Shown here in pieces: positions 30,148-39,165 of a stretch of 64,000 nucleotides of DNA. The translations under genes were made by a program, and so were the position numbers. The notes under the pieces were generated by a model. That model worked only from the letters and a program-made list of their open reading frames with translations. It was not told the origin of the DNA and did not search any database. Numbering within the stretch: position 1 is the first letter of the stretch; every line of letters begins with the position of its first letter. This DNA comes from CAYQMF01 sp964418595 (lineage in GTDB: Bacteria > Planctomycetota > UBA1135 > UBA2386), in contig CAYQMF010000012.1 of the NCBI GenBank assembly GCA_964418595.1, positions 21,768 to 85,767 of the forward strand, given 5' to 3'.

Positions 30148-31742
30148 AAGACCCGCTCGATGTCGCCATCCTCGGCGCCGGCCTCGCCGGCAGCCTGCTC
30201 GCGCGCCAGCTCCGCCGCCAGGTGCCCGGGCTGCGCGTCGCGCAGTTCGAACGCAACCCAGAGACTTCGTTCAAGGTCGGCGAGGCCACCGTCGAGCTGT
30301 TCGTGAACCACATGCTGCGGCGGCAGGGGTTGTCGACGTATCTGTACGAACAGCACCTGCCGAAGAACGGGCTGCGCTTCTTCTTCGACGACGAGACGCG
30401 CAGCACGCCGCTGGTCGGGATGACGGAGATGGGCACGCAGGCGCTGCCCTACCACCCGAGCTTCCAGCTCGACCGCCAGCGCCTGGAGAAGGACCTGCGC
30501 CGGATGAACACCGCCGCGGGCATCGACCTGCAGTTCGGCACCGTGCGCGACCTCGTCCTCGCCACCGACGGTGGCCTGCATCGCTTCGACGTCGAGGATG
30601 CCGCCGGCCGCCGCGCGTGTACGGCGCGCTGGGTGATCGACGCCACGGGTCGCTCGAGCCTCATCGCCAAGCACCGCGGCCTGCGCGTGCCGATCGCCGA
30701 CCACGGCGTCGCCGCGTCATGGGCCCGCTATCGCAAGGTCGTCGACATCGACGGCATCGACGCGCCCGCGTTCCGCGCGCGCGTGCGCCACACGTCGAGA
30801 CGACTCTCGACGATCCACTTCGTCTATCCGGGCTACTGGATCTGGTTCATCCCGCTCGGCGAGGACGTGATCAGCGTCGGCGTGGTGATGGACAAGCGCT
30901 GCCCGCACTACGACAAGAAGCTGCTGCAGGAGCAGGGCTTCCGCGCCTTCCTCGCCGAGCATCGCGCCATCGCCGATCTCCTCGCGCCCGCGGAGCTGAT
31001 GGACTTCGTGGCCTATGGCCACCTCGCCTACGGCACGACCCGCGTGCTCGACGGTGCCGAGCGTTGGGCCACCACCGGCGAGGCGGCGGCGTTCACCGAC
31101 CCGTTCTATTCGCCGGGCTCCGACTTCATCGCGCTGAGCAACGACTACATCACCGACCTGATCGAGCGCGAGGCCCGCGGTGAGGACGCGGCTGCGCTCC
31201 GCGAGCGCAGCGAGCTGTACGACCAGTACCTGCGCTACCGCTACGAGGCCAACCTGCTCCTGTACCGCGACCAGTACGTCGCGTTCGGCTGCTACCCGCT
31301 GCTGCGCCTCAAGTGGGAGCTGGACATCCTGTGCTACTACGACCTGTGGTTGCACGCCTACATGCTCGACCATCACCTCGACCTCGAGCGGGTGAAGAGC
31401 GACCTGCGCGAGAAGACCTTCGTCCTCGAGGCGCTGGGCCACTTCGGTCGCCTGTTCGCGCACGCCGGGCGGCACCTGCAGGCGAGCGGTGCCTACTTCG
31501 CGCAGAACACCGGCGTGTTCGCCGAGCCGCTCGAGAACGTCGGCTGCGTCAAGCACGTCGGCCTGCCGACGACGAGCCAGGCGTTCACCACCAAACGCGT
31601 GCTGGGCATCTTCCAGAGCGTGCGCGACGGCACGTTCGCGCTGCTCGGCATCGAGCCGACGTGCCGCAAGCCGACCTTCTCCGACTACGTCACCGGCCGC
31701 GCGTTCGCGCCGGTGCTCACCGCGCAGCCGACCGCGGTGTAA
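30144..31742 (+). CDS. Flavin-dependent halogenase-like oxidoreductase
   Basis: A 532-residue FAD enzyme. The N-terminal dinucleotide fold is VAILGAGLAGSLLARQL, with VGEATVELF, VIDATGR and TDPFYSPGSDFIALSND as further flavin-fold motifs. Residues 232-237 read WIWFIP, the WxWxIP signature of flavin-dependent halogenases, which keeps them from acting as monooxygenases. It may therefore halogenate the acyl chain or ring made by this locus. Related enzymes in aryl-polyene-like clusters also exist without proven halogenation, so oxidation or desaturation is the alternative. It is coupled to the KS-beta-like gene and ends directly against the convergent LolA-like gene. Confidence 0.82.
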   Translation: MKDPLDVAILGAGLAGSLLARQLRRQVPGLRVAQFERNPETSFKVGEATVELFVNHMLRRQGLSTYLYEQHLPKNGLRFFFDDETRSTPLVGMTEMGTQALPYHPSFQLDRQRLEKDLRRMNTAAGIDLQFGTVRDLVLATDGGLHRFDVEDAAGRRACTARWVIDATGRSSLIAKHRGLRVPIADHGVAASWARYRKVVDIDGIDAPAFRARVRHTSRRLSTIHFVYPGYWIWFIPLGEDVISVGVVMDKRCPHYDKKLLQEQGFRAFLAEHRAIADLLAPAELMDFVAYGHLAYGTTRVLDGAERWATTGEAAAFTDPFYSPGSDFIALSNDYITDLIEREARGEDAAALRERSELYDQYLRYRYEANLLLYRDQYVAFGCYPLLRLKWELDILCYYDLWLHAYMLDHHLDLERVKSDLREKTFVLEALGHFGRLFAHAGRHLQASGAYFAQNTGVFAEPLENVGCVKHVGLPTTSQAFTTKRVLGIFQSVRDGTFALLGIEPTCRKPTFSDYVTGRAFAPVLTAQPTAV

Positions 31743-32489
31743 TCACTTGCCGGTCGACGGCAGCGTCTGCTTCGGATCCGCCGTGGCTCCTTCGCTGGCC
31801 GCCGGCTCCGGGATCTTCTGCTCGATGACGCGCGTGCCCTCCGGCACCTTCAGCTCGAAGGTCTCCGCCGCGGGTTCCTTCGGGGTCTGCACGTCGCTCA
31901 GTTCGACCTCCACTACGTCGCCGCGCGGATCCGTGTAGCCGAAGCCGCACAGGCGTCCGGTCGCCGCGTCGATGTAGAGCGAGACCTGCGCCGCCACGCC
32001 GCGCGTCTTCTTGTCGGTGGGCACGAGGCGCACCCGACGCACGCCCGCGCGATCCGCGACCGGCTCGCTGCCCGCGATCGCGAACCGCTCCTTCAGCTTC
32101 GTCTCCGTGAGCGCCAGCGCATCGAAGAGCAGCCGCGGCATCTCGTCCGACGGCAGCACGAAGCGTTCGAGGCGCGCCTGCTCCGGGCGGTAGACCTCGT
32201 AGTGGCGCGTGTCGAGCCGGATCACCGCCACGCGCGGCGCCGCGACCCGGAACACGACGCACCCCGGCTCGCGCCGGAACGCCATCGCGCCACTGGACTC
32301 GAGCGGCTTCTTCACGAGCTTCGTCGTGCGCCGCTGCACGTAGCTCGCCGTGATATGCGCGACCTCCGCGTGCGCCTTCGCGAGCCGCTGCAGGAGAGCG
32401 GTGCCCTCGGCGACGCCGTCGGAGACGCCCTGCTCCTGGGCGGGGAGGAGCGACAGCGAGACGGCGAGGATCAGCGCGCGGCACACCAT
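31743..32489 (-). CDS. LolA-like outer-membrane lipoprotein carrier protein
   Basis: A 248-residue exported protein (signal: MVCRALILAVSLSLLPAQ). It is predicted mostly beta with the order typical of the LolA fold: ITASYVQRRTTKLVKKPLES, GAMAFRREPGCVVFRVAAP, RLFFDALALTETKLKERFAI-like strands, and AQVSLYIDAATGRLCGFGYTDPRGDVVEVELSDV. LolA moves lipid-modified molecules through the periplasm. Aryl-polyene-type loci carry LolA-like proteins next to an RND exporter, as here, so this copy is probably dedicated to the product of the neighbouring synthase genes. There is no gap between its stop and the halogenase stop. Confidence 0.78.
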   Translation of the reverse strand: MVCRALILAVSLSLLPAQEQGVSDGVAEGTALLQRLAKAHAEVAHITASYVQRRTTKLVKKPLESSGAMAFRREPGCVVFRVAAPRVAVIRLDTRHYEVYRPEQARLERFVLPSDEMPRLLFDALALTETKLKERFAIAGSEPVADRAGVRRVRLVPTDKKTRGVAAQVSLYIDAATGRLCGFGYTDPRGDVVEVELSDVQTPKEPAAETFELKVPEGTRVIEQKIPEPAASEGATADPKQTLPSTGK

Positions 32490-32539
32490 GCGGGCCGCGA
32501 TCGTAGCCGCAGCCGCCGGAGCGAGCGCAGACCCCGATC

Positions 32540-32685
32540 GGGTCCCGTCCGGCACCTTCCCCAACCTCGGGGCGGGCCTGCTCGGCATCCGGCTCTTCGT
32601 GCAGGCGTGGACCTCCGACCCTGGCGCCAACTCGCTCGGCGTCGTGGTGTCGAACGCGGGCGAGGCCGTGATCGGGCGGAACTGA
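32540..32685 (+). pseudogene. Remnant of a planctomycete secreted protein (C-terminal tail)
   Basis: In the 332-bp space between the LolA-like start and the RND exporter stop, the + strand encodes FPNLGAGLLGI, then RLFVQAWTSDPGANSLGVVV and SNAGEAVIGRN before a stop. This matches the C-terminal tail seen in the secreted proteins at 36051, 41770 and 53836 (Q-A-W/A, Asp-Pro, Gly, Ser-Asn-Ala). No start codon or N-terminal part remains. It is probably a degraded gene and lies antisense inside the exporter/carrier unit. Confidence 0.55.
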
Positions 32686-32821
32686 TGCAACGGCTGGGCT
32701 TCGAAGGCATCGAGCAGCCGACCCCGGGCGGCGACGTAGCGGGACTCAGGTACGGGGCAGCCACGAGCAAGCGATGCCAGTCCGCTTGTTCCCGCACCAG
32801 GAAACTCCTCACCGGAGGAAA

Positions 32822-35215
32822 CTAGCGACGCGCGGCCTTCCCGCCCAACCACCGCGCCAACGGCACCAGCACCAGCGCACTGCAGGCCCAGCTCGCGAGC
32901 ACGCCGATCAGCGCGATCAGGCCCAACGACGCGAGCCCGGGACTGCTCGATGTCACCAGCGAACCGAACGCCAGTGCGGTCGTCGCCGAGGTCCGCCACA
33001 CCGCGACCCCGGTCTCCCCCAGCGGCGCGCGGAGGCCGGCGCTGCCGAGGCGGCTCGCGATGTGGATGCCGTCATCGACCCCGATCCCGATGAGGAAGGG
33101 CACGACCACGAAGTTGGCCAGGTTGAGCGACACGTCGAGGAGCGACAGCATGCCCACCGTGATGCCGGTGCCGAGCAACACCGGGACCACGGCCAGCAGC
33201 CCGAGCCAGTGCCCGCGCAGGAGCAGCAGGGTGACCGCCACAACGATAGCGAGCGACGCGAGCGCGCAGGTACGGAGGTCGTGCACGAGCACCTGTCGCA
33301 CCTGACGCATGAGCGTGTACGAGCCGAAGCTGCCGACCGCGTCGCCGAACTCCCCGCGCACCGCCGTCTTGAACTCATCCCAGTCTCGCTCGCTCCGCAC
33401 GGCCCGCCGCGGGTAGCAGAAGAGCGCCACGCGCGAGGCCTCGGCATGCGCGACGACGAAGCGCTCCGCGATCGGCGCGGGGTCCGCCTGCAGGAGCGCG
33501 TCCCAGCGGCGCAGGCTCGCGTCGAACTCTGCGGGCGTGAACCCCAGGTCGTCGAGGTCTTGCCGCGCCGCCTCGACCCACCCTCGAGTCGCGCGCCGCA
33601 CCTCCGCCACCTCGGCGCGGGTCGCCGGGCTCGCGAGGTTGTGCAGCGGTCCGTCGACGAACGCCAGGAACCCCGTCGCGCGCAGGTTGGCGACGCCCTC
33701 TCCCAGGTTCGACGGGGGCGCGGTTGGATCGACGAGCAGCGTCACGGGCAGCGGCGAGAAGCCGAGCTTCTGCTCCAGGTGCACGCGCGTGGTGGCCGCG
33801 GCGCTCGTGCGCGGGCTCAGCGCATCCGCGTCGACGTCGAAGTGCAGGCCGTGCCCGAAGGTCTCGACCCACCCGAGCACGCCGGCCACGATCAGCACCA
33901 CCGCCACGACCCCACCGGCCCGACCGTTGACGACGCGCTCGCCGACGCGCGCAACTGTGCTCGCCGGCGTGCGCAGGCGGCCCAGGCGCGGCCACGACAG
34001 CAGCATCGGCGTGAGCACGAACGTCAGGACCAGCGCCAGCACGAGGCCCATCGACAGCAATGCCCCGAACCCGACGAGGCCGGCGAAGTCGCCCGTCGCC
34101 AGCGACAGGAAGGCACCGACCGTCGTGAGCACTCCCAGCAGGACCGGCAGACCGATCCCGCGCGCCGTCCGTTCCGTCGCGAGCCGATGCGACGCACCGG
34201 GCACCTCTCGTTCCACGCCATAGCGCGCCAGGTAGTGGACGCTGAAGTCGACGCCGAGCCCGACGAGCACGGCCGCCGCACCCACCGCGATCACGTTGAA
34301 CGGGCCGAAGCACGCGCTCGCCAACGGCAGGGTCCACAGCACCGCGAGGCACGTCGGCAGCAGCACGAGGATCGGCGCGAGCCACGAGCCGAGCACCCAG
34401 GCGAGGTACAGCCCCACGAAGACCGAGCTGCTGACCGACGACCAGATCAGGTCGCCCTGCATGCGCCCGGCCTGTTCGCGCGCCACCACGTAGCCGCCCC
34501 AGAGATCGCAGGTCTCGCCCGCGATGCGCGTCTCGACGTCGGCGAGCAGCGCACGCGAGAACGTCGCATCGTACGGCGGCCGCCGACCCACCACGCGCAG
34601 GACGCCGACGCTGCCGTCGGCCAGGATCAGCCGGTCGGTGCCGGTGGCGAGCGGCACCGGCATCGCCGAGGTCGCCGCCGCATGCAGGAGCCCGCGCAGG
34701 TCGAGCGGGTCGGCCAGCGCGAGGTCGCGCCCGCCGAGCGGATCACTCGCGATCTCGTCGAGAAGACGCGCGAGAGTCGCGCGGCGTTCGGTCGTCAGCC
34801 GCGCCTGCACGCGCGCGCGCGCCTGCGCGTCGAGCGACCACAACGGCGCGGGCGCCGCGGCGATCCCGCCGGCCCCCAGCAGTTCGTCGCGCGTCGCGTC
34901 GACGCGTTCCACGTACTCCGACTCGCGCAGGCTCACAGCCAGGCGCGCCATGCGTGCCTCGACGTCGTGCACGCCCTGCCCGCTCACCGCCACGAGCAGC
35001 GTGCGCCCGCCGGCGGTCCGGGCCTCGAGATCGCGGAACAAGCGCACTTCCGGGCTCGGGGGGAGCATGCGCGAGATGTCGGGCTCGATCGCGAACCCGC
35101 GCACGCCCATGACCGCGCCGCACGTGGCGACGACCAGCCCGACCAGAACCGCTCCACGCCAGCGCAAGCCGAGGTCGGCGAGCGCAGCGAATGCACGCGC
35201 GACCAACTCAGCCAC
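32822..35215 (-). CDS. RND/MMPL-family exporter
   Basis: A 797-residue polytopic membrane protein with the internal duplication of the RND superfamily. Each half has one membrane helix, a large periplasmic loop and five further helices. The N-terminal helix is WRGAVLVGLVVATCGAVMGV. Conserved RND helix-4 stretches are VAVGAAAVLVGLGVDFSVHYL and its second-half counterpart FVVVPFLIGIGVDDGIHI, with the Asp residues used for proton relay. It should export lipid-like or acyl products. It overlaps the downstream end of the secreted-protein gene at 35208-35876 by 8 bp and lies upstream of the LolA-like gene, which fits a cell-envelope export unit for the ketosynthase locus. Confidence 0.88.
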   Translation of the reverse strand: MAELVARAFAALADLGLRWRGAVLVGLVVATCGAVMGVRGFAIEPDISRMLPPSPEVRLFRDLEARTAGGRTLLVAVSGQGVHDVEARMARLAVSLRESEYVERVDATRDELLGAGGIAAAPAPLWSLDAQARARVQARLTTERRATLARLLDEIASDPLGGRDLALADPLDLRGLLHAAATSAMPVPLATGTDRLILADGSVGVLRVVGRRPPYDATFSRALLADVETRIAGETCDLWGGYVVAREQAGRMQGDLIWSSVSSSVFVGLYLAWVLGSWLAPILVLLPTCLAVLWTLPLASACFGPFNVIAVGAAAVLVGLGVDFSVHYLARYGVEREVPGASHRLATERTARGIGLPVLLGVLTTVGAFLSLATGDFAGLVGFGALLSMGLVLALVLTFVLTPMLLSWPRLGRLRTPASTVARVGERVVNGRAGGVVAVVLIVAGVLGWVETFGHGLHFDVDADALSPRTSAAATTRVHLEQKLGFSPLPVTLLVDPTAPPSNLGEGVANLRATGFLAFVDGPLHNLASPATRAEVAEVRRATRGWVEAARQDLDDLGFTPAEFDASLRRWDALLQADPAPIAERFVVAHAEASRVALFCYPRRAVRSERDWDEFKTAVRGEFGDAVGSFGSYTLMRQVRQVLVHDLRTCALASLAIVVAVTLLLLRGHWLGLLAVVPVLLGTGITVGMLSLLDVSLNLANFVVVPFLIGIGVDDGIHIASRLGSAGLRAPLGETGVAVWRTSATTALAFGSLVTSSSPGLASLGLIALIGVLASWACSALVLVPLARWLGGKAARR

Positions 35216-35876
35216 CCCCCCGCAACGCGAAGTCGGCGTCGGTCAGATCATCGGCCGCCTCCCGCTCCCGCACCCGCGCACGGAGCGAGAAGCCCGGGCC
35301 GTCGACCTCGCCCCGGTCGGTCGCGAGGCGATCGCGCCAGGTGACCGGGCCGTAGTGGAAGGTGCGTGCGCCGACTCCGGCGGAGCCGAACTCCGCGTCG
35401 GTCAGCGTGACCCCCGGGAACAGACCGGTGAGCTCGAGGCGCGGCGGGTTGCCTTCCGTCCAACAGCGCACGCGTGCCGGATCGAGGCGCGCGCGCTGCT
35501 CGAGGAGCGTGATCCCGAACAGCAGTCCGAGCGCCGGCGGCGGATCGCCCTCTGCCCCGCGCCACTCGGCGACGCCGCTGCCGTGCAGGAACGCGGCCAC
35601 CCTCCCGGGCTCGGCGACGACGTCGAGGATCGGCGCGCCAAGTTCCGGCAGCAGTTGCACGCGCACCGCGGGGGGCGAAACGCGCGCGATCAGGACCGCG
35701 TCGAACAGGCCCGACAGGTTCGGCGATGCGAGTTCCACCTCCAGCACGACGCGCTCGCCGTGCGCCGACGCACCGGGGATCGCGCCGAGGCGGGCAGCGA
35801 GGTCTGCCGGCACCGCCCCGCAGCACGCGGCGGCGCCGAGGCACGCGAGCCGAGCCAGCCGGGAGGAGGTGGACAT
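35208..35876 (-). CDS. Small exported protein of the envelope-lipid locus
   Basis: A 222-residue protein with a short signal-like N terminus that contains cysteines (LARLACLGAAACCGAVPAD), so it may be a lipoprotein, though the lipobox is imperfect. The rest is predicted beta-rich (GERVVLEVELASPNLSGLFD, RVQLLPELGAPILDVVAEP) and ends in a charged Arg/Asp tail. The position and small size recall the DUF3261-type lipoproteins found next to MMPL exporters in aryl-polyene loci, but I cannot confirm the family. It is the first gene of the exporter transcript, and its end overlaps the exporter start. Confidence 0.65.
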   Translation of the reverse strand: MSTSSRLARLACLGAAACCGAVPADLAARLGAIPGASAHGERVVLEVELASPNLSGLFDAVLIARVSPPAVRVQLLPELGAPILDVVAEPGRVAAFLHGSGVAEWRGAEGDPPPALGLLFGITLLEQRARLDPARVRCWTEGNPPRLELTGLFPGVTLTDAEFGSAGVGARTFHYGPVTWRDRLATDRGEVDGPGFSLRARVREREAADDLTDADFALRGGG

Positions 35877-36050
35877 CGACGCATGCTACCCACGCCCGAG
35901 CGCAATCCGGGTTGTCTCCGGTCGGGCCGTGAATCCGCACCGCGATGTTGCGATCCGTCTTCTTTCCAACTGAGTCGTCGGATGGCCGCCACACGGACAC
36001 CAACGCCGGGGCTAGTCTCGCCCTGCCTGAACCCTCGTTCCACCAACACC

Positions 36051-37259
36051 ATGAACCGCTTGCTCCCCTCGCTCCTGGTCGCCACCGCGGCCGTCTCCCT
36101 GGCTCCCGCCCAGCGCGTGATCGGGCTCACCCAAAACATCCAAACCGTCGCGCAGCAGGACATGACCTCGTGTCAGACCGCGTCGTGTACGGTCGGCGCC
36201 CTCCTCGGCGGCCCGTCCGCGACCCCCTTCGCCGGCGGCACCGCCGAAGACATGCGCCGCGGCGGCGTGTGGATCTCGAATGGTCCGCGCGTGGCGATGG
36301 TGAACGCGCGCACTTGCCAGGTCATGTGCCCGCCCTTCGCGCCCGCGGTGGGCGGCGAGATCACCGGGCTCGGCATGCACGAGCCGTCGGGCAACATCTA
36401 CGCGCTGACCACCGCCGGAGCGCTGTACACGATCGGCGCGACCTGTCCTTGGACGATCATCACGCGCTGCCCGCTCAACACGTTCCTGCCACCGACCTAC
36501 GTCGCCGGCGGCCTCGCCGTCGACGACGACCAGGGCTTCATCTTCATCGCGGCCGGTGACCCCGCCGCGCCCGGCACCGCGACGCTGTTCGTCACCCACA
36601 TCAGCAACCCCTGCACCGTGATCTGCCGGTTCCCGGCGTCGCGCTGCGGCGGCAACGTGATGGGCACGCCGACGGGCGCGGCCTGGGATCCCTGCAAGCA
36701 TGTCTGCTACGTGACCGACGGGCGCCAGACCACCGGCATCCACATCCCCAACCCGGCCAACTGCAACCAGTTCGTCTTCGTGTCGTGCTGCCCGCAGAAC
36801 AACCTGAACAACGACCCGTTCATCGGCCTGTGCGTGCACCCCATCGACTCGACGTCGACGGGCCAGCCCTGCGCCAACAACGCGTGCGGGGGCTGCGCCC
36901 CCGTGCACAACGTGAGCACGGTGCCCTACCCCGGCAACCCGGCGTTCAACCTGTCGGTCAACAATGCGGCGGCCGGCAGCCTCGGCTACCTCGGCATCGG
37001 CAACGGCCCCTGCATGTCACCGGGCGTGCCCTTCGCGTGCGGTCAGTTCCACGCCCTGCCGATCCTGACCTTCGTCGGGCCGCTCGGCCTCGGTGGCGGC
37101 GTCGGCTGCAGCGGCAGCGGCAACGTGAGCCTCGCCATCCCCGCGAACTACGCGCTGTGCGGCATCACCCTGTCGTCGCAGTGGATCGTCCTGTGTGGCA
37201 GCAGCCTCACCGGAATCAGCCTCAGCAACTGCATGAGCTGGACGATCTCCGGTTCGTGA
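36051..37259 (+). CDS. Cysteine-rich secreted protein with shared C-terminal tail
   Basis: A 402-residue exported protein (signal: MNRLLPSLLVATAAVSLAPAQ) with over twenty cysteines. It is built of repeated beta segments: GGVWISNGPRVAMVNARTC, GGEITGLGMHEPSGNIYALT, GGLAVDDDQGFIFIAAGDP and GAAWDPCKHVCYVTDGR. Each looks like a beta-propeller blade. The C-terminal 45 residues have the tail ending SSQWIVLCGSSLTGISLSN, related to other proteins in this window. It is probably an extracellular or cell-wall protein, disulfide-linked. No enzyme motif was seen. Confidence 0.75.
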   Translation: MNRLLPSLLVATAAVSLAPAQRVIGLTQNIQTVAQQDMTSCQTASCTVGALLGGPSATPFAGGTAEDMRRGGVWISNGPRVAMVNARTCQVMCPPFAPAVGGEITGLGMHEPSGNIYALTTAGALYTIGATCPWTIITRCPLNTFLPPTYVAGGLAVDDDQGFIFIAAGDPAAPGTATLFVTHISNPCTVICRFPASRCGGNVMGTPTGAAWDPCKHVCYVTDGRQTTGIHIPNPANCNQFVFVSCCPQNNLNNDPFIGLCVHPIDSTSTGQPCANNACGGCAPVHNVSTVPYPGNPAFNLSVNNAAAGSLGYLGIGNGPCMSPGVPFACGQFHALPILTFVGPLGLGGGVGCSGSGNVSLAIPANYALCGITLSSQWIVLCGSSLTGISLSNCMSWTISGS

Positions 37260-37284
37260 GGCGCAAGGCGATGGCGCGCGGCGC

Positions 37285-37917
37285 TCAGCGCTTGCGTGTC
37301 ATCGCCGCGGCGATCCCGCCGAAGAAGCCGCCGACCAGGATCGTGAACGGCACCCACAGGGTGACCTGCGCCATCGACAGGAAGAAGGCCTTCTCGGCCT
37401 CCAGGGTCGTGGAGCTGGGCGGCAGCTTGACGTGGTGCACGTCCCAGCCGGCGCGCACCGCCCAGTAGGTGACGGCGACGATCGGCAGGCGCGCGAGCAG
37501 GCCATAGCCGAGGTTCGTGGCGAACATCGCCGGCCACGCGACCGCGCCGAACAGCGCGCACACGGGGCCGGTCACCCAGAACAGCAACGACGCCGCGGTG
37601 CCTTCGAGCTTCAGCACGCGCATCTGCAGGACGAACACGCCGACCATCAGGGCGAAGCCGATCAGGGGGAAGCCGATCGCGCGCCCAGTGCGGGCCGGCG
37701 CCCTGCCGTTGCGCGCCAGCCGCGCGCCGAACCACAGGCCGAAGATCGGCACGAGCCACGCGATCCCGGCGAGCGCCATGCCACCGCCGGCCTCACGGCT
37801 GAAGTACTTCGGGTCCCACCCTTCGAGTTCGCCGTAGAGGCGGACGGCCGAGAGCACGAGGGTGAGGATGCCGGCGATGACGACGGCGCGAGACATGGAA
37901 GAGGGAGAGGCAGCCAT
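37285..37917 (-). CDS. Polytopic membrane protein of unknown function
   Basis: A 210-residue protein with about five hydrophobic helices: AVVIAGILTLVLSAVRLYGE, GMALAGIAWLVPIFGLWFGA, GFPLIGFALMVGVFVLQM, LLFWVTGPVCALFGAVAW and VPFTILVGGFFGGIAAA. A conserved-looking extracytoplasmic segment lies after the first helix (WDPKYFSREAGGG). No family is recognised. It converges with the cysteine-rich secreted protein, with 25 bp between the stops. Confidence 0.7.
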   Translation of the reverse strand: MAASPSSMSRAVVIAGILTLVLSAVRLYGELEGWDPKYFSREAGGGMALAGIAWLVPIFGLWFGARLARNGRAPARTGRAIGFPLIGFALMVGVFVLQMRVLKLEGTAASLLFWVTGPVCALFGAVAWPAMFATNLGYGLLARLPIVAVTYWAVRAGWDVHHVKLPPSSTTLEAEKAFFLSMAQVTLWVPFTILVGGFFGGIAAAMTRKR

Positions 37918-37962
37918 GCGCGGACGATACGGAGCGTGCGGCGGGATACCCCCGGCCGAAGT

Positions 37963-39165
37963 TCAAGGCCGGCGGCCACCTTCCGGTGGCGGCTCCCACG
38001 GCAGCGGATCGTCGACGCGACCCTTCTTCTCCGCCTGGCGCTCGGCCTCCGGGAGTGCGGCGAGGAACGCCGTCACCCGCATCGTCTCGTCGCCGCGCGC
38101 AACCGTCAGGTGGACGCTCTCCCCGGCGAGGTGCCGCCCGATCAGGATCTGCAGGTGGAAGTGGTGGCGCACCGTCTCGCCATCGACCTCCAGGATGATG
38201 TCCTTGGCCTTCAAGCCCACGCCGGCGGCCGCGCTACCGGGCGCGACGCTGGCCAGACGCGCGCCGGGTCCGGGATGCTTGGGGTCGGTCGCGACGCCGA
38301 GCCAGGCCCGGTGCAACACCTCGCCCGCCTGCATGCGCGCGAGCAACGGTGCGATGTCGTGCAGCGTGGTCGCGAACCCGATCCCGGAGTCGTACCAGTC
38401 GGCGCCCGCATCGCGTCCCTGCGGCGACAGTGGCGCCGCGATGCCCAGCACTCGCCCATCGAGGTCGACGACCGGACCACCGTAGTTGGCGGGGGACGTG
38501 TTGGCGTCGAGCTGCAACGCGCGTCCGAAGATCCGCCCCGTCGCCGACACGATGCCGAGGTGCACGCTCGGCTGCGCGATGCCGAAAGTCCGGCCGAGCG
38601 CCGCCACCCACTGGCCCACGCGCACGCTCGCCGGGTCGACGAGTTCGGGCACCGGCAGGTCGGTCGCGTCGACCTTGAGCAGCGCGATGCCGCGACTCGT
38701 GTCCTCGCCCTTGCGGGTCGCTGGCAGCGAGCGGCCATCGGAAAGCGTGACGAGGATCGTGGTGGGCTCGAACGCCAACGCGAAGCGCGACACGACGATC
38801 CAACCGTCGGCGCTGAGCACGACGCCGGTCGTCGCTCCTTGCGCGGCGAGGAAGCCCGGCGTCACGAGCTGCGCCTTCGGGTCGGGCTTCGGCGCGGGCG
38901 GCTGGCCGGGCTGTGGTGGCTGATCGGGCGCGCCGCCGCGCCGACCACCGCGGGGCCGCTCCGGCGCCGCCCCATCCGCCACCGGCGTCGCGGCGCCAGT
39001 CGGGTCGCGCCGCACGCCGCCGAAGGTCTCGATCCGCACCACGCTCGGCGACACGCGCAAGACCGCGCGCTGCAGGGCCGCCTGCACGCCGAGCAGCGGG
39101 TCCTGCGCCTGCGCCGACAGCGCGGCCATCAGCGCACCAGACATCACGAGGAAAGCGCGCCTCAC
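37963..39165 (-). CDS. Trypsin-fold PDZ protein lacking catalytic residues (copy 2)
   Basis: A 400-residue exported protein with HtrA-like layout. A signal peptide (starting at GTG 39165, in GTGA overlap with the upstream stop) is followed by a Pro/Gly/Arg-rich linker (about 60-95), a trypsin-like fold (about 95-290) and a PDZ domain (about 300-380, with LASVAPGSAAAGVGLKAKDIILEVDGE). The triad positions are altered: the His region reads IVVSRFALAF, the Asp region TSRGIALLKVD and the Ser region TSPANYGGPVVD. It cannot act as a serine protease and may be a chaperone or scaffold. It is translationally coupled to a second such protein upstream. Confidence 0.82.
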   Translation of the reverse strand: MRRAFLVMSGALMAALSAQAQDPLLGVQAALQRAVLRVSPSVVRIETFGGVRRDPTGAATPVADGAAPERPRGGRRGGAPDQPPQPGQPPAPKPDPKAQLVTPGFLAAQGATTGVVLSADGWIVVSRFALAFEPTTILVTLSDGRSLPATRKGEDTSRGIALLKVDATDLPVPELVDPASVRVGQWVAALGRTFGIAQPSVHLGIVSATGRIFGRALQLDANTSPANYGGPVVDLDGRVLGIAAPLSPQGRDAGADWYDSGIGFATTLHDIAPLLARMQAGEVLHRAWLGVATDPKHPGPGARLASVAPGSAAAGVGLKAKDIILEVDGETVRHHFHLQILIGRHLAGESVHLTVARGDETMRVTAFLAALPEAERQAEKKGRVDDPLPWEPPPEGGRRP

